From the NCBI GenBank assembly GCA_043736395.1, contig JAYTCQ010000318.1:1-13879 (forward strand): 13,879 nucleotides of DNA, written 5' to 3'. A program made the translations under genes and the position numbers. This DNA comes from JAFDVL01 sp043736395. Lineage in GTDB: Bacteria; Acidobacteriota; Blastocatellia; RBC074. Under the pieces are notes generated by a model. That model worked only from the letters and a program-made list of their open reading frames with translations, ran no database searches and was not told where the DNA came from. Shown here piece by piece: positions 1 to 7,570 of this stretch (position 1 is its first letter; the number at the start of each line of letters is the position of its first letter).

Positions 1-139
1 TTGTTCAATTGGATTATCCAAAAAACTGATATTCAACGCGCCAGCAAGGTTCCCTCCTCTGACGCTCTCATGATTCATTGTTCGGGAAAATTAGCTGTCC
101 CTTTCTTTCTCCTCTCTTTCAACTGCTGATTCGCATTCA
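1..139 (-). other. Downstream flank of the macroglobulin gene; possible tiny coupled ORFs
   Basis: This is the 3' flank of the minus-strand operon. No hairpin followed by a T-run is visible, so transcription may continue past the window edge. The macroglobulin stop overlaps an ATG (TAATG, ATG at 140-138) that opens a 21-codon frame ending in TGA at 77-75. That stop overlaps a second ATG (78-76) whose frame stays open to base 1 (26 codons). Neither peptide resembles a family I know. The second ATG has no good Shine-Dalgarno sequence close to it. Either the operon continues with another gene or the overlaps are chance. Confidence 0.2.
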
Positions 140-3100
140 TTATTTTTTATCAAGAATCTTTTGTTTTCCACTCGCGGTATTCGCCCGAATTGTGCGTTGA
201 TACATCAGTTCCGCACGCGCCGGGCCAATTTTAAAATCGCCTGGAATTTGGACTCTCATCGCGTATTGGAAAATATCATCTCCATCGAAATAATCCAAAA
301 AGAGCGCAGTTCGATTGTCGCGAAATTCTCGCGAAGAATACCAGCTGCACCAATTATTTTCAGTGTGATTCAGGTTGATGCCGCTGACGCTTTCAATTTG
401 TTCGCAGCCTGCGGGAATCGGGTCTTCGATCATCACTTGTCGCGCACTCGCTCCGGTTAAATGCAGCTTGGAAACGATGTAATCGCCTGATCGCACTTCA
501 CCTGTGAGCGGTTCCAGTTTCCACGAAGGTTTGCCGGTTCCGTCATCTTTCACGAGCAATCGCAAATATTCACGTGTCAGTTTCAAATTGTTCGAAGACT
601 GCGCGATAGAATTTTCTTCGCGTGAGAAAAATTCCAGTGTCGAAGCTAAATACAAAACTCCACGCCCACGTTTGACGATGCGGATTTGATTATTGCCAGA
701 CAACGTGGTGCCTTTGCGCTCGAAAACAAAGGGTTGTGTTTCAGCCGAAGTGACGTGGCGCGAATGAATCTGTTCGCCGTTCAAATAAACTTCGACTGTG
801 TAATCAGGCGAAAGTTCATTGCTGACTTTTAAGTAATCAATCAAGCCGCTGATCGCAAAAGCAGAGTGTTTCGTTGACATCCAACCGTAAGCGTTAGTTT
901 TGTTGGCGACGATCCAGTGGGCGACTTTCACGAGGATCGGATTGCCCGGAGCGATCCGCGATAATGCTTTCAGCGAATAGGCAGTGGCCTCCAGATCAAC
1001 TCTGTATTGCCCGTACCAATATGTTTGCGCTGATTCCCAATGTGCATCGTATTCAGAAACTTTCGCTGAACGTTCGATGTCTCCAGCGACGACTGCGGCG
1101 CGTTTGTCGTTCCGCGCGTGCAGGGCGAGAGCGAGCATGGCGCGTCCGTAGGGTTGCAGGGATGAACGTTGTGCAAATAAATCATTCAAATATTTTTCAT
1201 ATCCGTCACCGCTTAAAGTGTAGGAATAAACCATATACGCTTGCGATTCCTGATCAATCGGTTTGCCGTCCTCGGCCTTATGGGCTTCGATCATTTTTTT
1301 CAAGGCTTCGCGGCCTCTTTCAATCTGGGAACTCTCAACGCCGTAGCCTGCTTTCACCGCCTGCGATAGCCCATCAACAACATACGCCGTCAGGAACGGA
1401 TCAGTCTTATCATCCTTCCACCAGCCCCATCCGCCGTCTGAATGTTGCAGACCGGAGAGCTTATCAATCCCGCGTTTGACCTTCGCGGGCAGGTTGTTAT
1501 CTTTGCGAATCGTCGCGCCTTTGATGTCAGCCAACGCCTGCGTCACGATCATATTTGGCATGAAGCGCGACATCGTTTGTTCCGTACATCCATACGGGAA
1601 TCCCGTCAAATAATCCAACGCGCCAAAGAGCGTTCCAGCCAATGATGGTGCGGCTTCGAGTTTCAATGAACGCGCCTGTGCGTGAGCATTCGCCGGAAGA
1701 TTCACATCGAAAGACTGCTCATCATTTTCCCCGGAAAGCGCGAGAGCTTTTCCAGTAGTTTGTTGCAACCCAGCCGGAATTACTTCGAGCGGTAATTCGA
1801 CAGCGTCAGATTCCTGATCGGTCAAAGCCTTCGCCAGTAATTTCACCTGCCCAATTTGATCGGCCTTGACGCGCCAATCAATGCGGTGAATTCCTTGCTT
1901 CGGAATCGTCACCGTTTGTGAAGCGCCGTCCAATAATTGCGCGCCTGAAACTTCGATTTCAATCTTGGTAGATTTTTCAGCATCCAGGTAATTATGCACA
2001 ATTCCTGACAACGTAACCGTATCGCCTTCGGTTAAGAATCGAGGCGTTTCAAGGCGTAAAATCAGGTCTTTGCGTGCCAAAACCTTGCCGACGCTGGAGC
2101 CGACTTTCAAGTCTGAAGTGACGCCGCGAGCAGTTGCCCGCCAAGTGGTCAAATTGTCAGGCAAGGGAACTGAAACCGTGGCTTTGCCGTCTGCACCGGT
2201 GATCACATTCGGTTGCCAGAAAGCCGTATCTTTGAATTCTTTGCGAATCGTTGGTTCAGCATACTGCGTTTCATTTTTGAAATCCGCAAGCTGATAATTT
2301 GGTTTGTTACTGGCGATTTTTAAGGATTTCTCTCCCGAAAATCCAACAAAATAAAACTGCGTCGAGAAACTTGTCTGGACGCGGTTGTATCTTTTTTCAT
2401 AAAACTGACGACGAATATCTCCGGCATTTTCAGGCATGATGCTGTAGACAGCTTCGTCAACTACACCAAGGCTGACCTCCGCTCCCGGCGATGGAGTGCC
2501 ATCGGAATTTCGCGCTAAAATTGAATAGCTGGCGACTTCACGCGGCTTGTATTCTTTTTTATTCGGGATGATTTCGAGGTTCAGATATTTATGTTTTGCC
2601 GGAACGTTGATGGATTTGCTTTGTTCGTAAAACTCTCCGTCTTTCACATAACAAACGCTGAAATAAATATTAGGCACTGCCTTCTCATCAATTGGAACTT
2701 CGATTAATGCGGAGCGACCGGAAGATTTAATTGTCCTGATGGTTTTGATGTTTTCGAGCTCAGTGGTGACTAAAAGATGAGCGTTGTCGGTTGGCAGAAG
2801 CGCCAAAACTTTTGCTGTTTCGCCTGGTTTATAAGATTTTTTATCTGGCACTAATTTAATCGCACTTGAATTTGAATAAACATAATCACCGCGATCTGCT
2901 TGATTTTCGCTGCGTTCGGCAACCCACAAATAACCACCATCAAAAACGATTTGCTTCCCGTTTTCATTGATGATTGCTTCGATGCGGATGCTGCCAACGA
3001 CAGGAACTTTAAAGTTATATTCGCCTTGCCCCTGCGCGTTGGTGTTTACTTCTCCCGAACCTAAATCCGTCTCTTTCAATTTATATTCGTAGAGATCCCA

Positions 3101-5059
3101 TTTGCCCTGCGGGCTACTTTTTTCAATTTTTTCGTAGCGATGTTCGATGAATTTTACTGTCACTTTTGACGCGACCGGTTTGCCTTCATAATCAGCAGTT
3201 TTGACTTTGATTTTTGCGGAGTCATCCTTGAAAAATACATAACCAACAGGTCTTGCGAAGGCGACAGCTTTGCCCCGAGTACCAGTGAAACTTGCTTTGC
3301 CTTCCATTTCACGGCGCGAAGAATCTACGACTTTGGCCTCAATGCGATAAGTGAAATCGTAGTTCTGTTTTTCTTCCGGTGACGGAACCTGAAATTCAAC
3401 GCTGAGCTTGCCGTCCTTATCGAGTTTTCCTTCGCCTTCCTTCACCATATCGTTGCCGTAGCCGTAACCTCCATCTTCCTCCTCGCCGGACGGGCTGAAC
3501 TCATCCTCTTCACCTTCATCGCCGTCACTCCACCACGAATGCCAATACCGCGAACGGTAGATGTAATATTGCACGGCGGCATTAGCGACAGGCGCGCCAA
3601 AAAAATATTTCGCTTCGACGTCGAAGGTCGTTTTATCTCCTACTGCCACAAACGGACTTGGAGTTCTGACGGTAACTTTGTACTCCGGTTTTTTGTATTC
3701 TTCGACTGAAAAATAATGACTTGAAGTCGCTTCTCCAACCTTGGCGGTGATGTTGTATTGCCCCAACGGAGCTTCTTCCGCCAGCTCAACTTCGCCATTA
3801 AAAGTGCCACGCGCCGAGATCGGAAAACTCTTTTCCAGCAGCTTGCCGTTGTTCGGGTCTTCGACTGTCACGTTGACGGTGGAGCCGGGGGATTCATACC
3901 CATTGTTTCCGATTTTGCGCAGAATCCCTTTAAAAAATACCTTTTGCTTCGGACGATACACCGGACGGTCAGTGTAAATGTACCCAGCCAAATTCCCTGA
4001 ATCTCCGTCGCCTTCATAACCGCCATCGAAATAAAATGCGTCAAGATCGGAGATCGCGAATTGATCTTTTGACTTCGCCATGACGATGTAAGCATCGCGC
4101 CCTTCGTCAGGTGTTTGCGCTCTTTCTTCGGGATCGTAATCTTCTGGATGCTGAATTTTTCCTGGTGTTTCGACTTGTTTTCGGACGTTAGTTTTCAGAA
4201 CTCCGTTTTTATCCGTGACACCGGTCGCAATGGTTTTTTTGCCTTTGATGACTTCGATATTCAGTCCGCCACGCGGTTCGCCGGATTTGCGGTCTACGGT
4301 ATATACGAGCATTTCACCGTCATTGGTATTTTTCTTCACCATCGTCACATCGGTGACAATTGAAATGGTGTACGCACGCAGCCCTTCGTTGACGGCTTCG
4401 ATTAAATAAACGCCCGGCTCGTGTTTATCGAGCAAAATCATTTTCGAGTCATATTTTTTGATGTTGGCGAGCGGCTGCCGAAATGAAGTGACGAGCTGAT
4501 CCTGATTGAGTAACGGGACGCGGGCGAAGTCTGCCACATTCAATGGAAGGCGGTCGCTTTCGCCGCCAAGTCCACGGAATTTGACGTTGAATTCTACACG
4601 TGATTCGTAATTGAGCTGCTTGCGAAAATAGTTTTTGATGTTGCCCCAAATTGAAGTTTTGAAGTCATGAACTTTTTCGAGTGCTCCGGGTTTCGTCTCT
4701 TTCACTTCATTAATCGTATCGTTTTGAAGCGCATCATCTTCACCCATGCGATGCGGATCGTTGAGCTGTTTGAAAAATTTCGACGGGTCTTTGACTTTGT
4801 AAACACGAAAATCCAAAGCGTTAATATTTTGATAACTGACGTAGATTTTAGCGCGATCATTCGTGCCGTACGTCCGATTTGTGGAGAGCGAAAATGTTGG
4901 CTTAAGGGCAGGCGTAACCGTCGGGGATACAGCCGCCACAGCCACTGGCGAAGCCGCAACATTACTTTGCGCGTTCATCTGCGAAGTCGCAAAAAGGATA
5001 GCTGCGCCAATGACTAAAGAGTAAACCGCGAGAATCGTGAATTTGTTTCTTAGTTTCAT
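140..5059 (-). CDS. Bacterial alpha-2-macroglobulin (YfaS-type), exported, thioester-containing
   Basis: Bacterial alpha-2-macroglobulins are envelope protease traps. Cleavage of a bait region activates an internal Cys-Gln thioester that binds the attacking protease. The 1639-residue product has a Sec signal peptide (residues 1 to ~30; basic MKLRNK, hydrophobic core, QMNA site) without a lipobox Cys. MG domains follow, with the conserved motif YIYTDRPVYRP at ~360-370. Next come the bait/A2M_N_2 region (~735-880, with VVDEAVYSI around D868), the A2M domain (~940-1030, FWQPN at W948), the thioester motif YGCTEQ with C1158 and Q1161, an alpha/alpha-toroid thioester domain (~1150-1420, GGWGWW) and a C-terminal MG10-like domain (~1500-1620). 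The length fits the family. The ATG has GGAG five bases upstream. A strongly acidic, Gly/Tyr-rich insert lies at residues 512-538. No pbpC gene, the other common partner of bacterial macroglobulins, is visible here. The start is well supported. What it protects against is unknown. Confidence 0.95.
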   Translation of the reverse strand: MKLRNKFTILAVYSLVIGAAILFATSQMNAQSNVAASPVAVAAVSPTVTPALKPTFSLSTNRTYGTNDRAKIYVSYQNINALDFRVYKVKDPSKFFKQLNDPHRMGEDDALQNDTINEVKETKPGALEKVHDFKTSIWGNIKNYFRKQLNYESRVEFNVKFRGLGGESDRLPLNVADFARVPLLNQDQLVTSFRQPLANIKKYDSKMILLDKHEPGVYLIEAVNEGLRAYTISIVTDVTMVKKNTNDGEMLVYTVDRKSGEPRGGLNIEVIKGKKTIATGVTDKNGVLKTNVRKQVETPGKIQHPEDYDPEERAQTPDEGRDAYIVMAKSKDQFAISDLDAFYFDGGYEGDGDSGNLAGYIYTDRPVYRPKQKVFFKGILRKIGNNGYESPGSTVNVTVEDPNNGKLLEKSFPISARGTFNGEVELAEEAPLGQYNITAKVGEATSSHYFSVEEYKKPEYKVTVRTPSPFVAVGDKTTFDVEAKYFFGAPVANAAVQYYIYRSRYWHSWWSDGDEGEEDEFSPSGEEEDGGYGYGNDMVKEGEGKLDKDGKLSVEFQVPSPEEKQNYDFTYRIEAKVVDSSRREMEGKASFTGTRGKAVAFARPVGYVFFKDDSAKIKVKTADYEGKPVASKVTVKFIEHRYEKIEKSSPQGKWDLYEYKLKETDLGSGEVNTNAQGQGEYNFKVPVVGSIRIEAIINENGKQIVFDGGYLWVAERSENQADRGDYVYSNSSAIKLVPDKKSYKPGETAKVLALLPTDNAHLLVTTELENIKTIRTIKSSGRSALIEVPIDEKAVPNIYFSVCYVKDGEFYEQSKSINVPAKHKYLNLEIIPNKKEYKPREVASYSILARNSDGTPSPGAEVSLGVVDEAVYSIMPENAGDIRRQFYEKRYNRVQTSFSTQFYFVGFSGEKSLKIASNKPNYQLADFKNETQYAEPTIRKEFKDTAFWQPNVITGADGKATVSVPLPDNLTTWRATARGVTSDLKVGSSVGKVLARKDLILRLETPRFLTEGDTVTLSGIVHNYLDAEKSTKIEIEVSGAQLLDGASQTVTIPKQGIHRIDWRVKADQIGQVKLLAKALTDQESDAVELPLEVIPAGLQQTTGKALALSGENDEQSFDVNLPANAHAQARSLKLEAAPSLAGTLFGALDYLTGFPYGCTEQTMSRFMPNMIVTQALADIKGATIRKDNNLPAKVKRGIDKLSGLQHSDGGWGWWKDDKTDPFLTAYVVDGLSQAVKAGYGVESSQIERGREALKKMIEAHKAEDGKPIDQESQAYMVYSYTLSGDGYEKYLNDLFAQRSSLQPYGRAMLALALHARNDKRAAVVAGDIERSAKVSEYDAHWESAQTYWYGQYRVDLEATAYSLKALSRIAPGNPILVKVAHWIVANKTNAYGWMSTKHSAFAISGLIDYLKVSNELSPDYTVEVYLNGEQIHSRHVTSAETQPFVFERKGTTLSGNNQIRIVKRGRGVLYLASTLEFFSREENSIAQSSNNLKLTREYLRLLVKDDGTGKPSWKLEPLTGEVRSGDYIVSKLHLTGASARQVMIEDPIPAGCEQIESVSGINLNHTENNWCSWYSSREFRDNRTALFLDYFDGDDIFQYAMRVQIPGDFKIGPARAELMYQRTIRANTASGKQKILDKK

Positions 5060-5090
5060 AGCCTCTCCAAATGAATCAAATATTTTTTGA

Positions 5091-5117
5091 CAGAATTTGC
5101 AGGATGAACAGGATTTG
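5091..5117. repeat. Three tandem 9-bp units in the intercistronic gap
   Basis: On the plus strand CAGAATTTG, CAGGATGAA and CAGGATTTG lie directly in tandem, preceded by TTTTTTGA. The array sits immediately beyond the DUF3298 gene stop (TAA, 5121-5119) and fills about half of the 59-bp gap before the macroglobulin gene. The CAGGAT-x3 pattern resembles short dispersed intergenic repeats I recall from many bacterial genomes, but I cannot test its copy number here. Confidence 0.5.
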
Positions 5118-5118
5118 A

Positions 5119-5973
5119 TTAACTTTTTAATCTTCTTAACATTTCAGGTTTGAGTATATCTTTGATCGAGTCATAAGGAATAGTAGCGAAATTTATTCCC
5201 ATACTTCCTGGCCCAATTTGATAGACGTCAAAAGTTATGACCAATACTTCGTTATCTAATGACCATAAGTCATAATTTTCTTTTAAAGGCGTCGTTCCTG
5301 ATTCTAGCTGCGAAGGTATCCAGTCTCCACCACTTTGGGGAGATTTTTTCTTCAAAGCGATAATGCTTTGTTCAGCAATTCGTTCTAGGAATTGCGATTT
5401 CGGTACAAATAAATCGGCCAGCATTAATTCTTTGCCCTGTGTCAAATCATAATTGAGAACTATCGTTCCACGGTCTGGGTGAACGTATCCTGTAGAGGTC
5501 TCAATGTGAAGCTCAAGGCTTAGAATTCCCTCTCTTGCGAATCCGCTTGTATACTTGGTTGTAATCTCAAAATCCGACTTTCGTTTTTCCCCATTTGGTC
5601 GCAGAATATTTTTACTAGAATAAGATTTAAGCCAGCTAAGTTCTTTGAAAATTCTATTTTTAACCAATTGATTAAATTGTTTTTGTTGCCGAGTATTAGC
5701 TCGGTCAATTTGAGGATAATCAAGATTTGCTTCGTAATGTAGCTTGGCATTTGTTTCCCGAAACGTAACAACTGAAATTTTCATCCCATCAAGTATTTCT
5801 TTCGAAGCAGGACGCTGAGGATTTGCTGCATTAACAATCTCAGTGGTGGCTGATGGAATTTCATTTGGAAGAAATTTGTCCGTTTGTATCTGACGTCGAG
5901 TTGTACAAGACGTACAGATTAAAACCGTAAACAGAAGGGCGAAACTATAATTTGTCGTTAATCGCACCTTCAT
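5119..5973 (-). CDS. DUF3298 (RsiV C-terminal-like) exported protein, probable lipoprotein
   Basis: The 284-residue product starts with a basic N-terminus (MKVR), a hydrophobic segment (~9-20) and CTSC at residues 20-23. This suggests a lipoprotein signal with C23 as the acylated residue, although Cys at -3 is not canonical. Residues ~65-160 resemble the PdaC/DUF4163-type region. Residues ~170-275 match DUF3298: an NYDLTQGKELMLADLF segment, then a late VITFDVYQIGPGSMGI segment and an IPYDSI segment, like the C-terminal domains of RsiV and PdaC. In Gram-positives this fold occurs in lysozyme-sensing anti-sigma factors and peptidoglycan deacetylases; no catalytic deacetylase domain or membrane anchor is present here. 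The ATG is preceded by AGGGA seven bases upstream. The TAG of the upstream DUF1175 gene lies inside that Shine-Dalgarno region, so the two are probably translationally coupled. Its role is unknown; the context suggests the cell envelope. Confidence 0.85.
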   Translation of the reverse strand: MKVRLTTNYSFALLFTVLICTSCTTRRQIQTDKFLPNEIPSATTEIVNAANPQRPASKEILDGMKISVVTFRETNAKLHYEANLDYPQIDRANTRQQKQFNQLVKNRIFKELSWLKSYSSKNILRPNGEKRKSDFEITTKYTSGFAREGILSLELHIETSTGYVHPDRGTIVLNYDLTQGKELMLADLFVPKSQFLERIAEQSIIALKKKSPQSGGDWIPSQLESGTTPLKENYDLWSLDNEVLVITFDVYQIGPGSMGINFATIPYDSIKDILKPEMLRRLKS

Positions 5974-5983
5974 AAATAATTCC

Positions 5984-6787
5984 CTACGAAAGCATCTTCA
6001 ACCGAAAAAATCCTAAAAATTTTTTATTCCTCATCACCGGACGCCAGCGTTGATCGGGATGCTGGTCGAGTACGGAAAGCCTGACTTTTTTTAGCGTTCC
6101 CTCATCGCTGGAGGAATTGCCCGTATGGTACACCACCCAATCATTCGCGCCTTCGCCTGCGTGCTTTGCTTTACCAATAAAAATCATGACGTGGTATGGA
6201 AATTTTTGCGCGAACGCCTGTTCATAAAAAAGTAAATCCCCAGCTTGCGCCTGTCTGCGGTCACGACTGATGAATGTGACGTTGTAATTTTTCAAAGTCC
6301 GCGCATCGGCAAATTCTGAAAATTTATTTTCGGTTAAATCAGATTCCTTGAAAGCTCCAAAATCTACGCGAAATAATTTATCGTGGAGCGGAGATTTTTC
6401 AAGATTTATTCCTCGAACGTCAGGAGCTACGGCTTCATACCCGATTCCCATTTTCTGAAACCATAAGCGGTCATGTGGACGCAAGGCTTCACGTATCGAA
6501 AACCTGACGAGTCCCGCGCAATCACGCTGTTCGGTATTCCATTCATCGCTCAATCGATAAAATTGCATTTCAGCGATTGAGGTAAACCACGCCCGGAAAT
6601 TTTCACGATGCGAGGCGGAAGTTAGCTCTAAAGAATCAGGAAATCCATCCTGATCAGCATCAATCACAATCGGGGGAGGGGGGATTTGAGCAGTTTCGAT
6701 CTTTGGTTTTAAAGTCTTCTCACATGCCCCAAAAAACAATAAAAAAAGCAAAATACTGCCAGAAAATTGTGTGTGAGAAGCCAGCAT
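5984..6787 (-). CDS. DUF1175 (YfaT-like) protein with NlpC/P60-like motifs, probable lipoprotein
   Basis: The 267-residue product begins with a hydrophobic segment (~8-20) ending in FFGAC, so C22 is a likely lipid attachment site. Residues 43-51 (DADQDGFPD) form an EF-hand/thrombospondin-type calcium loop. The rest matches DUF1175. It contains RDCAGLVRFS (C90), QAGDLLFYEQ (~181-190), YHVMIFIG (H199) and VVYHTG (H221). This order of Cys, PGDL-like, His and His elements resembles NlpC/P60 cysteine peptidases, so a peptidase or amidase active site is plausible but unproven. In E. coli yfaT (DUF1175) lies next to yfaS (macroglobulin), the same partnership as here. It is the first gene of the three-gene operon and ends 10 bases before the DUF3298 gene. 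I chose the ATG at 6787; a TTG two codons upstream (6793) is also open. Shine-Dalgarno signals are weak at both. Confidence 0.88.
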   Translation of the reverse strand: MLASHTQFSGSILLFLLFFGACEKTLKPKIETAQIPPPPIVIDADQDGFPDSLELTSASHRENFRAWFTSIAEMQFYRLSDEWNTEQRDCAGLVRFSIREALRPHDRLWFQKMGIGYEAVAPDVRGINLEKSPLHDKLFRVDFGAFKESDLTENKFSEFADARTLKNYNVTFISRDRRQAQAGDLLFYEQAFAQKFPYHVMIFIGKAKHAGEGANDWVVYHTGNSSSDEGTLKKVRLSVLDQHPDQRWRPVMRNKKFLGFFRLKMLS

Positions 6788-6804
6788 AGTCAAATACCAA
6801 ATGC

Positions 6805-6834
6805 ACTATAGCAAATTCATTGGAGCGGTGTAAT
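6805..6834 (-). promoter_or_regulatory. Weak candidate sigma70-type promoter for the macroglobulin operon
   Basis: On the minus strand ATTACA (6834-6829) and TATAGT (6810-6805) are separated by 18 bases. Transcription would start close to the DUF1175 ATG and leave a very short leader, consistent with the weak ribosome binding site. This is a consensus match only. Confidence 0.22.
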
Positions 6835-6854
6835 GTTGGTAGCCACAGTGTTGA

Positions 6855-6888
6855 AAAAGTTCGGTTAGAAGCTGTTGACCGAACTTTT
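6855..6888. repeat. 11-bp perfect inverted repeat in the divergent intergenic region
   Basis: The arms AAAAGTTCGGT (6855-6865) and ACCGAACTTTT (6878-6888) are exact reverse complements around a 12-base loop. The arms end in A/T tracts, so either transcript would form a hairpin followed by U residues, as in a bidirectional intrinsic terminator. However, both flanking genes point away from it. It could be a relic terminator of a lost gene, a regulator binding site, or an attenuator in a long operon leader. Confidence 0.5.
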
Positions 6889-6923
6889 AGGCTTTGTGCA
6901 TTATATTTCATATCTCGATACTC

Positions 6924-6953
6924 TTGAAGCGCAACATATTTTAAGCGTAGAAT
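6924..6953 (+). promoter_or_regulatory. Candidate promoter of the chimeric pseudogene
   Basis: TTGAAG (6924-6929) and TAGAAT (6948-6953) are 18 bases apart and predict a leader of about 105 bases before the ATG at 7068. The hexamers match 4/6 and 5/6 to the sigma70 consensus. The same -10 and spacing recur at 8730-8759. Confidence 0.3.
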
Positions 6954-7067
6954 CCAGACTTTCTAATTCATCAATCAGCAATTTAAGTTTTATTTCCAAG
7001 TCAAGTTACTCTCACTCGGATAGTTACAGATTCCCTGGATTTTGAGAATTTGTGGCGTAGGAAAAAT

Positions 7068-7570
7068 ATGTTTCGTATACTTTTTGCATTGATCTTCTTA
7101 TGCGTTGTGCCCGTCGCGGCGCAACAGCCAGAACCGCCGACATAATGGTTAGACCCCGACACGGGGCATCGCATCATTCGTCTTTCGCGCGAGCCGGGCA
7201 GGCAGAGTTTGTACTTCCATCAAAATGCCTATTCGCCGGACGGGCAAAAGCTCATCATCACTTCGCCGAGCGGATTGTCCACTATTAACCTGAAAACGCA
7301 CGCCATCGAACAAATCGTCGCAGGACGGGTGAACGTTATCGTGACGGGACGCAAGAACGGCCTGGTTTATTACGTTAAAGATCGCGCTGTTTTCGCGACG
7401 CACCTTGAAACGAAATCGACACGTGAGATTGCCAAGCTTCCGCCGCGTGGTTCGGTGGCTTCGGTCAATGCCGATGAAACGTTGTTACTGGGCAGCATGA
7501 TGGAAGGCGAGGTGCAAAGCTCGTATTTGCAAGGCGCTGCGCCAGATGCCCAGCGTCCGACGCCGCCTGA
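7068..7570 (+). pseudogene. Oligogalacturonate-lyase-like secreted protein, N-terminal fragment with nonsense mutation
   Basis: An AGGA site (7059-7062) precedes ATG at 7068 and a typical signal peptide (MFRILFALIFLCVVPVAAQQ). Codon 26 is TAA (7143-7145). Reading through in the same frame gives WLDPDTGHRIIRLSREPG, then YFHQNAYSPDGQKLIITSPS, then blade-like repeats ending near VNADETLLLGS. This matches the N-terminal WD40-like propeller of the oligogalacturonate lyase/PD40 family, which often starts EW-DPDTGHR, so the TAA probably replaced a GAA Glu codon. Only ~165 codons of the gene remain; the sequence then passes in frame into a TonB-receptor fragment. The boundary at ~7570 is approximate. 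The intact protein would have acted on pectin oligomers outside the cytoplasm. Translation from the native start would give only 25 residues; restart at the TTG at 7209 is possible but unlikely to yield a useful protein. Confidence 0.72.

Noticed and set aside
964..1479. 171-codon plus-strand frame opposite the macroglobulin gene
   Set aside because: It lies wholly within the macroglobulin gene on the other strand and its translation has low-complexity, Arg-rich content with no family resemblance; it is a shadow frame.
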